From: Megamerina dolium
Taxonomy: Eukaryota > Arthropoda > Insecta > Diptera > Megamerinidae
Length of the DNA stretch: 64,000 nt
Assembly (NCBI GenBank): GCA_963854835.1
Contig: OY978525.1
Location: 1,383,501 to 1,447,500, forward strand
Direction: 5' to 3'
Part shown: positions 23,344 through 37,880 of the stretch, piece by piece
Layout of the letters: the number at the start of each line of letters is the position of its first letter
Position numbering within the stretch: position 1 is the stretch's first letter
Position numbers and translations under genes: made by a program
The notes under the pieces: model-generated
Told to the model about the DNA's origin: nothing
Seen by the model: the letters and a program-made list of their open reading frames with translations, nothing else
Database searches by the model: none

Positions 23344-23684
23344 TGGGTGCCGTATTTCAGTGGTTAGTGTGTTGGCCTTCTGATCTGTAGGTCATGGGTT
23401 CAATCCCCGGCTGAAGCATAACAAATTTAATATCGAAAAAATTTTTCCTCCGAACGGTACCCACCTGTCGGCAAGCAATTGGCAATTCTTCCGGCAGTAA
23501 CAATTTGCCATGAAAAGGTTTCTAAAAGAACTTTGTGACAAAGCTCAGGAAAAGTAATGTCGCAAGGGTTCTGCCGTTCCTTCTAATACTTTCGGAAACT
23601 TAACACGCACAACAGTAATGCAAGAGCAGCTCGGCCAAAGAACCCTTCGGGGCTTTAAATGCAACATATTTATTTATTTATTTA
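23344..23684 (+). mobile_element. tRNA-headed SINE, copy 2 (most complete)
   Basis: The head GGGTGCCGTATTTCAGTGG and TTAGTGTGTTGG carries a tRNA-like A box region. GGGTTCAATCCCCGGCTG is a good B box. The body has GGTACCCACCTGTCGGCAAG, CTTCCGGCAGTAACAATTTG, GTCGCAAGGGTTCTGCC and ACACGCACAACAGTAATG, ending in an ATTT-repeat tail. At about 340 bp it is the reference copy for the window. Transcription would be by RNA polymerase III from the internal boxes, if still active. No tRNA-like full cloverleaf is claimed. Confidence 0.87.
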
Positions 23685-24683
23685 AAATGCATTTGAACAG
23701 CCATTTCATGTGCAATCGCCTCTAAAAAAATTAAGAAGCGAAAAGTTGCTCATTGTCGTTATTGCATTTGTGTAAATATTTATGTGCATACTCGTATACG
23801 TGTATCGGATAGGTAAAAGTAAACTCTAGCTATGAGAAATGTGTTGTATGTTTTTCTTCTTTATTGTACTAAAGAGACTTGCGCTGAACTTAATAAACTT
23901 GATAATGAATCGTCACTTATTGTTTGTGAAAGCATTTTCCAATGTGTTTTCGCATATCCTTATAGTGTCTTGCATAAAGTCTGGCATATGTCGGGTAGTT
24001 TTCAACAATTTTTAATTATATTGAATGCAATTTATCGAAAAATAAGAGCTTAAAAATATTTTGGCTCTTTTCAATTAGGAAATTTTTGAGATCATAGGCA
24101 AAAATTGGTCTTGTCGACTGTGCTATGAGCAGTTAAGACATATATAAAGTTGTTAAAATTATTAAATAAAATTTAAATCAATAAATTTCCCAAAAAAAAA
24201 AAACAAAAAACATCATGTTCGAAGGCTTTATCATATGGCCCACCACAAATGCTTTTAATTACTATGAATTTATAAAATTAGCAAAAAAAAAAAATTGGAT
24301 AAGTAACAAATCAATGAGCAGTGTAATCTACAAGTAATGATTGAAATGTAGAATATGATGAAACATACAAAAATTCAATAAAAACTTTAGTAATAAATAA
24401 ATTGGAGTATATGAAAATCATTGCTTAGCCCAAATGACGTATTTTTGGGATAGTGATAAATAAATTATCAAATTTTCAGCTTCACGTCATTTTCTTCGCA
24501 TTCTTCGCAGTCTCAGCAAATGATGTGCTCTTTGTAGTTCTTGTTGTTCTTTGCACTTGTTACGGCTATTTGATGTTGTTTGACACATGCACAAATGAGA
24601 GAGAGAGAAAGAGAGAGACAGAGAGGGACTGAGTATTTAAAGTTAAGTGTGACTTTGTAAATTGTTCACATTTTTGCCGTACC

Positions 24684-24717
24684 TACACACACACACACAC
24701 ACACACAAACACACACA
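24684..24717. repeat. (AC)n microsatellite
   Basis: About sixteen AC units with one AA interruption, in intron DNA. Confidence 0.8.
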
Positions 24718-26224
24718 TTTGACTTACCTTCATTGCACTCTTCGTTGGCACTTTCTTCCTTTCGATGTGGTAAAAACTGTTGACTGTTTCTGCAGCTATC
24801 ATTGTACAACAAAGAGTCACACAAAGAATTCTTCTACATAACATGCGTGTATGTGTGTACATCGCTTATACATCGCTAATACTGACAAAACAATAACAAT
24901 TTCTAACTTACAACATAACACAATAGCAGCTACAAAACTTTGAAAGACAACAATACAATGTTGGAATGATTGAAACACTACATACGTACATAGTATAGGA
25001 TGAGCTGAAGAGGTATATATTACAAACAACATACTATATATCCAGCAATTATCCTGCTGCTGCTGCTATTGCTGTTGTTGTTTGTTACTCGTAGATGCTA
25101 TTTTATCACAATGTCCTTCGGTTACTTCTTGAATGCCTTTGTCTGCCGTGTGTAATCGTATGACTGTGAGAAAAATATATGTGTGCATGTGTGTGTGTGT
25201 GTGTGCGTGTGAGTATGATGTTTTTTATGTATATGTAATTGTGCCATTTGCCATCAAGCTTCATATTTCTTTGTGCAGTTTACTTATTTCATTGCTCTTC
25301 TCCATATTTCTCAGTTTTCGCATCGCATCAACAGCAGTAGAATAACTTTTTTATTGCCAAAGCTCATGGCATAATTAACTAAACAAACGTCATTAGGCAT
25401 GTGAGTGAATGTAGTGCGTGTGCGTGTTGTTTTGTTGCTGCTGTTGTTGTTGTATATACGAGTATATATACGAATATTACATAGTAATATTCGTATGCCC
25501 CTGAGCATGTTTGGCAGTTGTTGTCTGTCGTTGTTAACTGTCTCGTCGTTGGCGTCGCCGCTTGATGCTGTGCTAGTTGTGCTTGATTGTGGTAGTATTA
25601 GTTGTTGTTGTTGTTGTTATCCAACCACCAACCAACCAGCCGATCTCCGCCAATTTGTGTTTTTCTCTTATTGAGTCATTAGGACATCGTCACAGCATCT
25701 AGTACACACATATATGGTACATATTGAATATATACACGCATAGTCAGTCATTTACATTCATTCTTACACGTAGTACAAAACACATACATTTATATTAAAT
25801 TTTCATACAAACAAATGTATTTACATACTCGTGTACATACATACATACATACATATATATGCATGTACACAGAAAAACATTCAAAGAGAATATTATTGCA
25901 ATTTGTTGTTTACTGTACTCGTGTGTGTTTTTCTATTACAAGACAACAACTATTACACAAAGAGAAGAAAAAAACAAAAAAACTCCAGCCGAAGACGAGA
26001 AAAAGTGAAAAAATATATATCTCTATACATATGTATGTATGTGTATGTAAATACATAAAAGCATACAGCATACAGGGAAAGTACCTATTATTGTATCCCC
26101 ATGAGATCAGGATTGTTGTTTTGTCACAGAAAAAAAAAAAAAAATGTAGACAGCCAGCAAGCAATTAACTTCGGTAATACCATAACCGTGATACCATACA
26201 TTCTACAAGGCATTATGATTGTTT

Positions 26225-26425
26225 CTAAGTTCACAAAGTCAAAATTCATACATTCGAAAACTTACTTTTGTATGGCAGATAGGCGTGATTTTTGCTCTAT
26301 TCCACCAATTTTTAAACTTGTTCATTATTTGGACAAAGATAATCGCTTGTATCAAGTTTCAACTCAATAACTTTATGTTTGAAAGCATAATTTTGTATGG
26401 GAGGTAGGCTTGAATTAATTTCAAA
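26225..26425 (+). repeat. Family A dispersed repeat, copy 5 (two partial units)
   Basis: ACTTTTGTATGGCAGATAGG and, about 120 bp on, TTTTGTATGGGAGGTAGGC, separated by TATCAAGTTTCAACTCAATA and ACTTTATGTTTG. It shows the unit in tandem and links the separate landmarks of the other copies. Confidence 0.55.
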
Positions 26426-28034
26426 ACTATGCGAAAATTCAAATAAAAAGTATACGTTCAATCACAAGACTTCCCGACTTCCCACAATCAAGCAACATTC
26501 AGATGATGATTCGAAACAATACGTATACGTATATATTGTAATTTTCCATATACGGAACGTTACCAGAAAGTCCTTAATAACCCTAAACCCTAGGGTGTAG
26601 AGTATAATAAAACATTACTAAATGCATAGCATCGAATTTTGAAACTGTCATAGCTGGCAGTTTCCGCTCTGTGCTATATGCACGCAAGCCCATACATACA
26701 TATGTACATACTTCCATATGTATTTATTTTGTCGAAAAATCAACAACAGCAACATTGTATGTGAGTATAAACATTTGCTTCCATCATACATATTGCACAT
26801 CAAAGAAGTCCTCTTCGAAAATTTGGCACTTGATGAGATGTGATGAGAGAGAGAAAGAGAGAGGGAGGAAGAGAGAGTGAAATAGAGTGCGAAAAGAGAA
26901 GAGGAGATACATAGAAGGTGTGCTAATAAAAGCGAATGAATAAAATGTGCGTGTAGATGTGTATATGTATATGTATGTGTACTATACTTCTTTGATTGGA
27001 CGCGCGGGATGATGTTACGTAATTTGTATAGTTCAAAGAAAATAAAATTACATATATGAGTATATATATATATAAACACATGCAAATACAAAAAAGTACA
27101 TATGTATGTAAATTAAATTCATATAGAAAAGCCACAAAAAAAAAAAAAAGGATGACAGTAGCAATAGAGTGCAACGTGTCACTATTAAAATCAATTCAAT
27201 TATATGTTAACAGAAAGCATCTAATATCAGATGCTTTAAAATCCATTATATAAATGCCAGACAATAATTGGTTCAATAACAATAATAATAAATATACATC
27301 AAACATGTGCTGGCACAAATTAAAGTGGCAGCTGCTTTAATTGTTTCACAACACACAACAATGCCTTCAGAGCAAATAAACACAATTTGAAAGAAAAGCT
27401 ACAAGGATATCAAGGATATCGACTCTTAAAGGTGCATCATATGAAGATTGCATGTTTCGTATTTATTGCATAAAGAGAATGAGTGAGCTATGTATTGTAT
27501 ACAATGTTGCAACATACAACCGAAGGTGTATGGCAGGCAGGTGCAGATACGTGTAACTATGCATTAGGTATAAAAATATATGGTAAAGCAACAAGAAGAA
27601 GGTAAATCATGCAGGCTGTAGCAATTTGCACAACTTTGAGACATAATCGCATATTTGTGCATTGAGAAATGTACACTGTTTAAGTAATAAAATTCATGTT
27701 TAGTAGCTTAGCAGCTAATTTTTGCATCACTTAGGCGTGAAAATAATAAAAAAAAAAGAGGGACTTCATAAACTAGTTTACGGCACAACATTGACAACAT
27801 GTTCATATTAGTTGATCAATAATGTTGTGCAACAATGTTGATAATTAAACTAAAGTTTTGAACTGAATTGAATCTTATGCAGTGACTGTCAACATTATCG
27901 GAAATATCGATATCGAAATCAAATTTGCAGAATTAAACAATTTCATTTTCATTAGAAATAAATATTATTTTTGAGTTATATTTTATGGTGTTGAATAAAC
28001 ATTTTTATTTTTGAGCTTTTTTTTTTTTTTCTTC

Positions 28035-28946
28035 AGCCAGACGGTTGAAAATGTGAATATTTTTTATGGTCCTGATACTGTCAATCACGTGCAATTTTGG
28101 TTTCGTCGATTCCGTTCCAGAAATTTTGATGTCAAAGATGCACCACACTCTGGAAGGCCAATTGTCGAAAATATCGATACAATAATGGAAATCGTGTTTC
28201 TATTGCCCAGGAGCTAAACATTGCACAAATAACCGTTTGGGGTCATTTTAATAAGGCTGGATAGAAAAACAAGCTCAATGTATGGGTGCCACACGAGTTA
28301 ACGCAAAAAAATCTCATGGACGGAATTTCCATATGCGAATCGCTGCTGCATCGCAACAAAATCGATCCATTTCTGAAGCGGATGGTTACTGGTGATGAAA
28401 AGTGGGTCACTTACGACAACGTCAAGCGAAAATGGTCGTTGTCGAATCGCGGTGAGCCGGCGCAAACGACGGCTCAGGAAGGTTTTGCCATGTGTTTGGT
28501 GGGATTGGGAGGGAATCATCTACTATGAGTTGCTCCCCTATGGCCAAACTCTTAATTCGGACCTGTATTGTCAACAATTGGACCGTCTGAAGAAAGCAAT
28601 CACCTAGAAGCGGCACGTTTTGGCCAATAGGAGAGGAATGGTGTTCCATCAGGACAACGCCAGGCCACACACATCGATAGTGACTCGCCAGAAGCTCCGG
28701 GAGCTTGGTTGGGAGGTTCTTATGAATCCATCTTATAGTCCGGGCCTGGCACCAAGTGATTACTATCTGTTCCAGTCTATGGCGAATGATTTGGCTGTTG
28801 AAAAATTCGCCTCAAGAGAAGCTTGTGAAAATCAACTGTCCCAGTTGTTTGTCAATAGAGACGAGGGTTTCTATGAGAGTGGCATTATGAAATTACCTTC
28901 AAAATGGCAGCAAGTTATCGAACAAAACGGTGCATATTTGACCTAA
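28035..28946 (+). pseudogene. Mariner transposase, N-terminally truncated, frameshifted, catalytic triad retained
   Basis: Segments in different frames give NHVQFWFRRFRSRNFDVKD, then QELNIAQ, WVPHELTQKNL and FLKRMVTGDEKW (first catalytic Asp). LLPYGQTLNSDLYCQQLD follows, then VFHQDNARPHTS (second Asp) and YSPGLAPSDYYLF (third Asp), and finally SKWQQVIEQNGAYLT and a stop. Second and third Asp are separated by 34 residues, as in classical mariners. Stops after IMEIVFLLPRS and in the AG*KNK stretch, and frame changes near 28500 and 28610, make it non-functional despite the intact DDD residues. Confidence 0.85.
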
Positions 28947-28992
28947 ATCGGATCATTCTAACTATTCTAAATAAAACCTTCAATTTAATGGG
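28035..28992 (+). mobile_element. Mariner fragment lacking both termini (same family as 53471-54696)
   Basis: The homologous segment starts near CAGACGGTTGAAAATGTG and ends near CTTCAATTTAATG. The terminal motif with AGTAAAAAG found on the other family members is absent at both sides. It is the only sense-oriented copy in the host intron and carries the best-preserved catalytic region of the family. Confidence 0.8.
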
Positions 28993-31267
28993 CATTCTAG
29001 CGAAAAATCAATGCGATGATGTTTGTAAATATGTAGTATCAGATGAAAATCGTGGATTTTGAAAATATGTCTGTCTAACTGTAATGTTGTAGAATATTTA
29101 AGCTTCGGCAATACCCACGTTAAGCTTTTCAGAATGTAAAATTTCATTAAAATTATTGTTTCTATGGTTTTCCTCTGCTACTTGTGGCTATATTTAATCC
29201 AAACTTTATACTATATCACCATATTAGAATTACTCAGTTCGCTACTACATACTTTTTGCTAATCGCCTAACTATAGACCATCCATCATATGTAACTATCT
29301 GTTAAATGCTTTACGAAAATTCACAAATCAACTATGTATCATTTTTCTAACAGGTTGAGATGAATGTTTTGTTAGTTTTTTGTATATCTTACAAGCAGAT
29401 AGGAGGAGGAGGAGGAGACAATATTTAATACAATGCAATTCAGAAAAATTTTGCATATCATTAATTTTTCAACATGTAAAACGGGCACAAACAAAACATT
29501 CATTCAGATAGATGCCTTCTCCCTGTCGCTCAGTTAAAATCAACCTACTTTCTATTACTGCTCTTATAGTAGTTATATATACGATATAGTATACATTTAC
29601 AACAATAACACAACTGGAGCAATACAAGTAAGCAAGCAAGCAAGCACCTACAGTCATTTTTAACCTAAAAAGTAAAGTGTACTACGACTATATACCTACT
29701 TACACACACACACGCAAACACAGCAAGGAAAAATTGAGCACAGTAGTAGGACATGGGGGGAAAAAAAACTTATGTATGTATATGCATTTATATGGTAATA
29801 TAAGAGTATGTAGGGTTGAATGTAGTTGGCCCACTGAATAGGGGGAAACGCACTGAGCAGCTAAAAAGTATGCTATACAACTTATTTGCTGTGCACAAAT
29901 GATGCTTAAATGTATGCTGTGGCTGCTGTTGCTGCTGCTGCTGCTGCTACGGTCTGTTGGTTATGTACTTATGTACTATGTATGTAGTATTTGCTTAGTG
30001 CGAAACTACATAAACTTCATATGAGTGTGAGTATTATGGTGTGAGGATGCATGCAAGTATTATATATATGGCCAAAACTTGCGCTCTCCTACAAGCATTT
30101 GAGTCATCTCCTTCTTCACCTTAATTGCAATAAAGACAGCAACACTGTTTGCATATACTAGCGCATGAAATTCGCGGGTCATTAATTTTCTAATGTTTTT
30201 TTTTTTTTTCCTCTTCTCGTCCTTCATATGCTTTACGATTTCTATTGTTTTAGAGTTTCTTGGTTTTCCATTTTGTGTAAGAATGTGTAAGCATGTTCAT
30301 GCGCTAGGAAATCGGCTGTGTTTTTATGAATGCAGCGCAACGCAGTGTACCACAGCACATAGTAATAATAATGCAATAAAATAAAGTGGCAACGCATTGG
30401 AGGCCACATTCACATGGGACACTTGAATTTAAAGAGCTGTCGTGAAGCGAACAGGCATTCGCTTCATATACAATGCCGCCTCTCTGTAGCTCTCTTCGTT
30501 TGTTAAATATTAAGTGATTTACTTATCTTTAGAATAATATTCTTCTTTTTCGTACGATGACCACGATGATAGGCGATCATATCAGCAATACTTCGAGTGG
30601 CCTGATATGGACATCTTGCAAAATATATGTGGCAAGTATGTTAAGCATGCTGTCAAATAAATGTAGTCGCTGTGAATCAAAATTAGAACAAAGCGTAGAG
30701 AGCAACTTTAACAATGTATTATTTGACAGCATCCGTCTATGTGCATAATAGACACTTTACTGAAGCGTCATCGGCGTCATATTCAGCAGCAATAGCAACA
30801 GTAGCAGCGACGCCATCATAGTGTACAATAATGGCAACACAGCTTGTGTGGCAATCAGTTTGGGTTGGCGCTTTAGTAAATTGAGCTAAGAACTCATTCA
30901 ATGGCATCGATTGTGTGGCATTGATGCTGCGGTATTTTTGCAGCAGCAATATTTGTCTGAAAGCAGGCAGGAAATTTGGCAATTCTTTTCAAATTCACAA
31001 CGAATAAAAATTTTATGAGCCACGCGTTTCTGTTTTCCTTCTTGGTGCACTTTTTTGCTCTAACGATTGGGTTATTGTATTGGATTTGTGACTCAGCGCA
31101 TTGCATTTACGCTGATAATATTATTCATTTTCGTTTTTTTTCACATAAATTGGTATGCTCGTATGTTGTTGCGAGTTCCTAATAATTGGAAAGATATTCG
31201 AATGAATTCAATAACAGTAATTTACATAATTTCAATATTATAAGTGTCTAAAGATGGTTCATGGATG

Positions 31268-31519
31268 GTAACAATTTGCCAAAAATGCTTCTTAAGAGAG
31301 CTCTGTGACAAAACTAAGTTAAAGTGATGTCACAAGGGTTCTGCCGTTCGCAACCGGCTTGTGACATCACTTTTTCTGAGCTTTGTCTCAGAGTTCTTTT
31401 AGAAGTATTTTCATGGCAAGTTGCTACTGTCGGAAGAATTGCCAATTGCTTGCCGACAGGTGGGTACCGTTCGAAAGAAAAATCTCTTCTTTCGAACTTT
31501 TGGGATTGAACCCCAGAAT
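31268..31519. mobile_element. Two SINE fragments joined tail-to-tail (palindrome)
   Basis: 31268-31359 is SINE body in plus orientation (AACAATTTGCC to GTTCGCAACCGGCT). 31359-31519 is the same SINE in minus orientation, ending in the degraded B box wording GGGATTGAACCCC. The join makes a perfect 16-bp inverted repeat: AAAGTGATGTCACAAG at 31321-31336 and its complement at 31358-31373. Imperfect arms extend to about 55 bp on each side. Confidence 0.8.
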
Positions 31520-32049
31520 TCACAGGACTACTGCAACAAATTTTCAACTAACTTTTTATGAAGCACCAATTTGTAAGATAGTCGCTAGAGCAACTTCTAT
31601 TTCGATTGTCTTGAACATCAAAGGATCAGTCATTTTATTCGCTGTATTGTATGTAACTTGCGATACCCCTAAAACATAAATGTTTAGGGTTCACTTATTC
31701 GATCCTTGTTGACTGAGACTCTCAGTTGGAAAATCAAAGGAAATATATTACAAATTTCGATCCCACCGCATAGAAGGTGCCTACAGAAGGATCAAATGTA
31801 AGACTGACCCTCTTATATATTATCTGACTTGACGATTTAAAGATGCTTCCCTGCAAAATGAAATAAAAAATACATATAAATTGACAAATAACACCATAAT
31901 TGTCAAGGAATTACCGATAGGGCCATGAAAGATATTTGCGAACTCCATGCATTCTTGTGACTCAATATTTCTCTCAAATATACTTAACGCCTATATCCAA
32001 CTCTTAGGAGGAATTTCCCCCATAAAAGCGATCTTTTCACAGAATTTAA

Positions 32050-32112
32050 GATTGGATTGGAGGCATGTATGCTCAAAGAGAATGTTGCGGAGCAAAAATC
32101 AATGGGAGCGAT
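32050..32112 (+). repeat. Family B dispersed repeat, copy 2 (partial)
   Basis: GGAGGCATGTATGCTCAAAG and AATGTTGCGGAGCAAAAATC match the start of the family B unit. The distal landmarks are missing. Confidence 0.45.
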
Positions 32113-34253
32113 TGTGGGTATTTTAATATTATTTTGCTCTACGATCTCTTCGGGTTGGCCTGTTCTTTTTTTATACTATTTTCTTTTTTATCTCCTTCTA
32201 TTTTCTTCATTTTTTTTTGTCTCTTCAACACCATTTTCTTTTCTTTTATATTCAAATACTTGAAGTCGACATTATTTGCATTCGTATTCTATGGAAGCAG
32301 CTGGTATTCATAATTTATGTGCAACAAAATTGCAGAATTCACTACATGCTTTCGTTCTCATTCCAATGCTGGTGTTAATGCACTTGAATGTGGCACGTAC
32401 ATATTCACATTGTGCATCAGAAATGCTATTTAGATCATTCTTAGTCGAGTAGCCTTATTAAAAAAAAAAAAAGGAGGGGGGGAGAGATAGTCAGCCCAGC
32501 GTTGGTATTCAATGCATTTTTGTATTGAAGGGGCTATGGATATGGATAGAGCTCTATAGACACAATCCCAAGAAATTGTTTCATACAAATTAGGTTGCTA
32601 CTATGCCGACAGCGTTCTCTATGAGATAATTGGAAGAGGAAAAATACACTTTTGTGATAAATTAGGTTGCAAAGTCAGAAAGGATGGGTAGAATTCGTAC
32701 CAGCTCTAGTAGTGATTGGTATGGAAAAATTCTGAAGGATTACCTATCAATTTAAATAAACGCGAGTATATGTGTGCATGTATGTATTAGTATTCATGTA
32801 CTTGGGCGTATACTTATTTGAGTTTGTCATTTTATTTGCAGCCTGTACGAGTTTTTGATGACAATCATCAAAATGAATAATTCATTGTTGTTGTTTGTTT
32901 CACTTTTTCTTTTTGATATACAATATTGTTGGCTGCTTTGATTTAAGGCCTGCTTTACAAAAATCTCCATCTCATATAGTAGCTGTGTAGCATCTGTCTG
33001 TCGGCTTTCAATCGACAACGGTAATACACAGTGTGCCGGCATGAGTATGATGATATGAGTGCGTGCCATATGTGCACCAAATATGATTGTCTCTCTCTCA
33101 CCATTCAAGAAGTATTTTACAATCTAATAGCAAACATTCAAGCTCTTCTTCATATTCATATTTTACATTTTACGTTTATATGAGCATCGTATAAAATATG
33201 CATGTGGATGTGTATGAATTTACATCTCGTTTTTTTTTTTGGTATTATTTATATATGTGTGTGTGTGTGTGCGTGCTGTGGTTGGTGTCGCATGTGCAAA
33301 TTGTGGCATAATAAACAACAACAACAACAACAACAATACCAATAACAATATGTACAGTAATTGCCTGCCGCGTACCACCTACTGACTATCATCATTCTGC
33401 TTACCTACCTCAGCCTGTTATGCCGACCATTTTATATATGGTACACAGTTCGTAAGTACATAAGATACATATGTGCTCATCTTGAACTCGCGCTCATATG
33501 TTGATGATTTGTTGTTATTTTATAACAAAAATATTTTTATTGTTATCATCGTTGATGCTGATGTCGCTGACGCGGCTGTTATTGTTGCTGCTGCTGCTGC
33601 TGTCGCTTATCGTCATCACCTCGTTCTGGCGGATTGTTGTTGTTGTTATCTTTTACGCTTTATTTTTGGAAAGTTGAGCGGCTTAAAATTGGTGGCACAT
33701 TCTCAACTTTGATTTTTATTGTTATGACGATGACGATGGTGCTACTTGCTACAATGATGATGATTATGATGTTTATGATGATGATGATGATGTTGAGGTT
33801 GAGGTTGATGGCGATGATGTTGCTAATGCCACCTTTTGTTGGCATCATTGTTGGCCAACCAATGCATTTGATGAACACTTTTACAGAACTGCTTTGTAGT
33901 CTTAGCTGTGCTATGTACATACATACGCCAATATATGTACGAGTATATACTTAGAGAGCAAATTGCTGAGTTGTGCGTACATGCCATCGTTTGTGTAGAT
34001 GATGAGACGGAGCTATATACAACAACAACAAAAAAAAAAATAAAAAAATAAAAATAAAAAAAAAAAAACGACGTAGGAAAACAGTGCTTCTTTATCGACT
34101 ACACTCGTACCACTTGGCGCACAAGGTGATAATATTGTGGTAACAAAATATGCGTGGTAATAGTGGTAATGAAAACACCTAAAAGAGCAAATATTTACAT
34201 GATTTTTACTTAATTTTGCTTCAGATTTTCTCAGTTTAAGTTGTGAGCTTACA

Positions 34254-34280
34254 TCTCTCTCTCTCTCTCTCTCTCTCTCT
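34254..34280. repeat. (TC)n microsatellite
   Basis: Thirteen CT units in intron DNA. Confidence 0.8.
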
Positions 34281-34748
34281 ATACATTCATCTCTTTCTTT
34301 CTTTAGCTAAATATAACTAATTAATTTTTCCAATATTTTAGAGGCTTTTTTAAGATAAATTTCTATTTCCTTATGGAAGCTTAACCAATGTAACAATCCC
34401 AGAGCTACGACGTCTTGTGTAATAGGTTAAGAAAAACTTATACAATAGTTGAACAAAACAAATTTTATTTTTGCCAAGAGCTTTCTGGGAAAAATTCACC
34501 GTATTATTTTGGTCATATTGAATTTATATCCATTCCCCTTTTGGGTCCTCATAGCTGCAAAGAATGACCAGGATTCTTGTGCTCGTTGTATGTGTGTATT
34601 AAATTACATTTTTGTAAGGCGAAACTAAACGGTAGAACATTTGCAACATCATTATTTACGATTTAAATTTGATTTGCAATCAATGTATATACTTTTTAGA
34701 AATGTGAACTAATAAGATTGAAAGATCTACTTATATGTAGTTATGTGC

Positions 34749-35767
<1,019 letters not shown>

Positions 35768-36222
35768 TGAATAGGTTTGCACGTATGCATATTTTACCAG
35801 CGAATAAATTTACAATGCTCGTCGATTTAGATTTTATATTAACAATTTCTTATTGCTATGGCAGTTTTTTGTTGTTCGATTTTTATGTTATGTTGTTGAT
35901 GTTGTTCGAAACTTTTACATTTATGTTAAAGCCCACACACACACATATCCATGAATAACGAACTCATCTTGTATGCATTAAAATAAATATTTTACATTTT
36001 ATGTTACTACTAAGTAATATCGCTACCACTGCTACTTGCTTGCATATTCAATATATGTATGTTGTATGTGATTTCCAATCATGTCAAAAAGTAAAGTAAA
36101 GTAACGCAAAAAAAAGAAGCGATAGCTACCTACATGTAATAAGGAAGAACCTTTGTCATCATCCAAAAACAGTTTCTCATATATGCATACACAGTTACGT
36201 GTCCTTGAGACGAACAAGAACC

Positions 36223-36251
36223 ACAACAACAACAACAACAACAACAACAAC
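36223..36251. repeat. (CAA)n microsatellite
   Basis: Nine to ten CAA units in intron DNA, with no coding context. Confidence 0.8.
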
Positions 36252-37524
36252 TAAATGAAAGGCATCAGCAACAGCGAAAGAGTTGAATCGACCAAAGTAT
36301 GGTACAAAAAGAAGAGAAAGCAAAAGAAATCTTCATGGAACGAACACATTTACATAATGCAGAGGCAGCAGAAATATGTGATACTGCAAAATTATTGTAA
36401 GTAGGTACATATTTTGAAATTGGAAGCATCTACGACTTTAGAAGCGTATAGGTATAGACAATACGAAAAGTGGGCGTTTTGAGTGGCTGGTTGACAGGTT
36501 GCAATTGAAGCATAATATATACATTGTAAACGTATATGTATGTGCGTCGAATATAATGAGATAAAAAGTGTATAAAATTAAAGAAGTTGAAATAGAACAC
36601 ACAACCCCACACACACACATACACTTATATAAATATATATGTATGCATACTAAAAAATTATAGTAGGTACATACAGGGACATGTGTAACTACATCTTCCG
36701 TGTTCGCTTGCTCATTCCATCGAGTAGAATATGCAAATTAGAATTTCGATAGCGAGAATGAGAGCCAATTGACTAACAAGAGCTTATGCTTGTGCGTGCA
36801 TGTGTGTGTGCATGTGTGTGATGTCGATTGTTTAGTAAAACAACGCTGGCGAAAATATGAAACAACAATAACAATGACAATGAAAACAATGAGCATCAAC
36901 AACATGGAGGATAATATGTAGTACATATGTGGGTATACATATGTATACATATAAAGTACATATGTATATCTATGATTATACGTACACTTGGGAATACAAA
37001 AGAAATTGTATACATGTGTATGTTTATACACATGTATGTATGTATGTATTTTCTGAAGAAAAGTCCTTTTGTTTTTAGAAAAGCTTAAGAAATGCAGTCT
37101 GCTGCGAGACAACATATAGAATTCATGTCTTTTTAAGAGCTCGCACCATATTACTAGCATATCGTATGTGTTATTTTTGTATATTACACAGCAAAAGCCA
37201 ACATTTGTATGTACTTACAATTCCAAGAAGTATCAGGTGTTGTCATATTGATGTGTCTGTTTTTAACATAACATAGAAATAACAATAGATATACAAAAAA
37301 AACATTACATAATGCAAAATTCATAAAAAGTTCATTCATCATTAAATCTATTATCCCTCTATAATTATTACTAGCTAGAAACTTTTCAATTTAGAACTTA
37401 TTGTATAATTGTGATTTTGATGGAATTCTCCATAATAAAATTTCGTAGTTGTTTTTCATAACAAATCAGAATTTTTAGCTAACGTTTTTGAAGAGAATTT
37501 CATCGATTTATTTAAAATTTTTTA

Positions 37525-37880
37525 AAAACATAAATTTTGTACCGCAGCCCCTTTAAGGGGCTAAGATAGGGGGTAAATATATTTGAGGGAAATATTGGCG
37601 TTGAAAAATTAATAGTGATCGGTTATAGATTTCATCCTCATAAGTTCAATAACTGAATAATTATAGAGTTATTTGTTGGTTTTCAGGTGATTTTAAGCTC
37701 ATTTTGTAGGGGAGCCCTAATAAGGAGTAAAGATAGGGTGTCAGTATATCTAAAAAAAATAGTGAGTAATAAAAATGAATAGTGGTTGGTCATATATTTT
37801 ATACTCTTAAAGGCACTGTGGGAGAGGTGGGAGTGCAAAACGTAAATTTTGTTGAGAAAACGCTCTAAGAGGTTGAGGTG
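37525..37880 (+). repeat. Family B repeat, copy 4 (two tandem units)
   Basis: Two units start TTTTGTACCGCAGCCCC (37535) and TTTTGTAGGGGAGCCC (37702), 167 bp apart. Each is followed by AGATAGGG-GT, an ATATTTGAG or ATATCTAAA stretch, AAAAATGAATAGTGG-type wording and a GGTCATATATTTTA-type segment. This gives the clearest estimate of the unit length. Confidence 0.6.

Noticed and set aside
26648..27174. Overlapping frames of 70-147 codons on the minus strand
   Set aside because: They are rich in Tyr, Ile, His and Thr from ATAC/ACAT simple sequence, have no domain-like text, and overlap frames on the other strand. Chance frames.
37525..37880. CRISPR-like repeat array
   Set aside because: The units are about 150 bp, diverged and without spacers of constant length, and the context is an animal intron.
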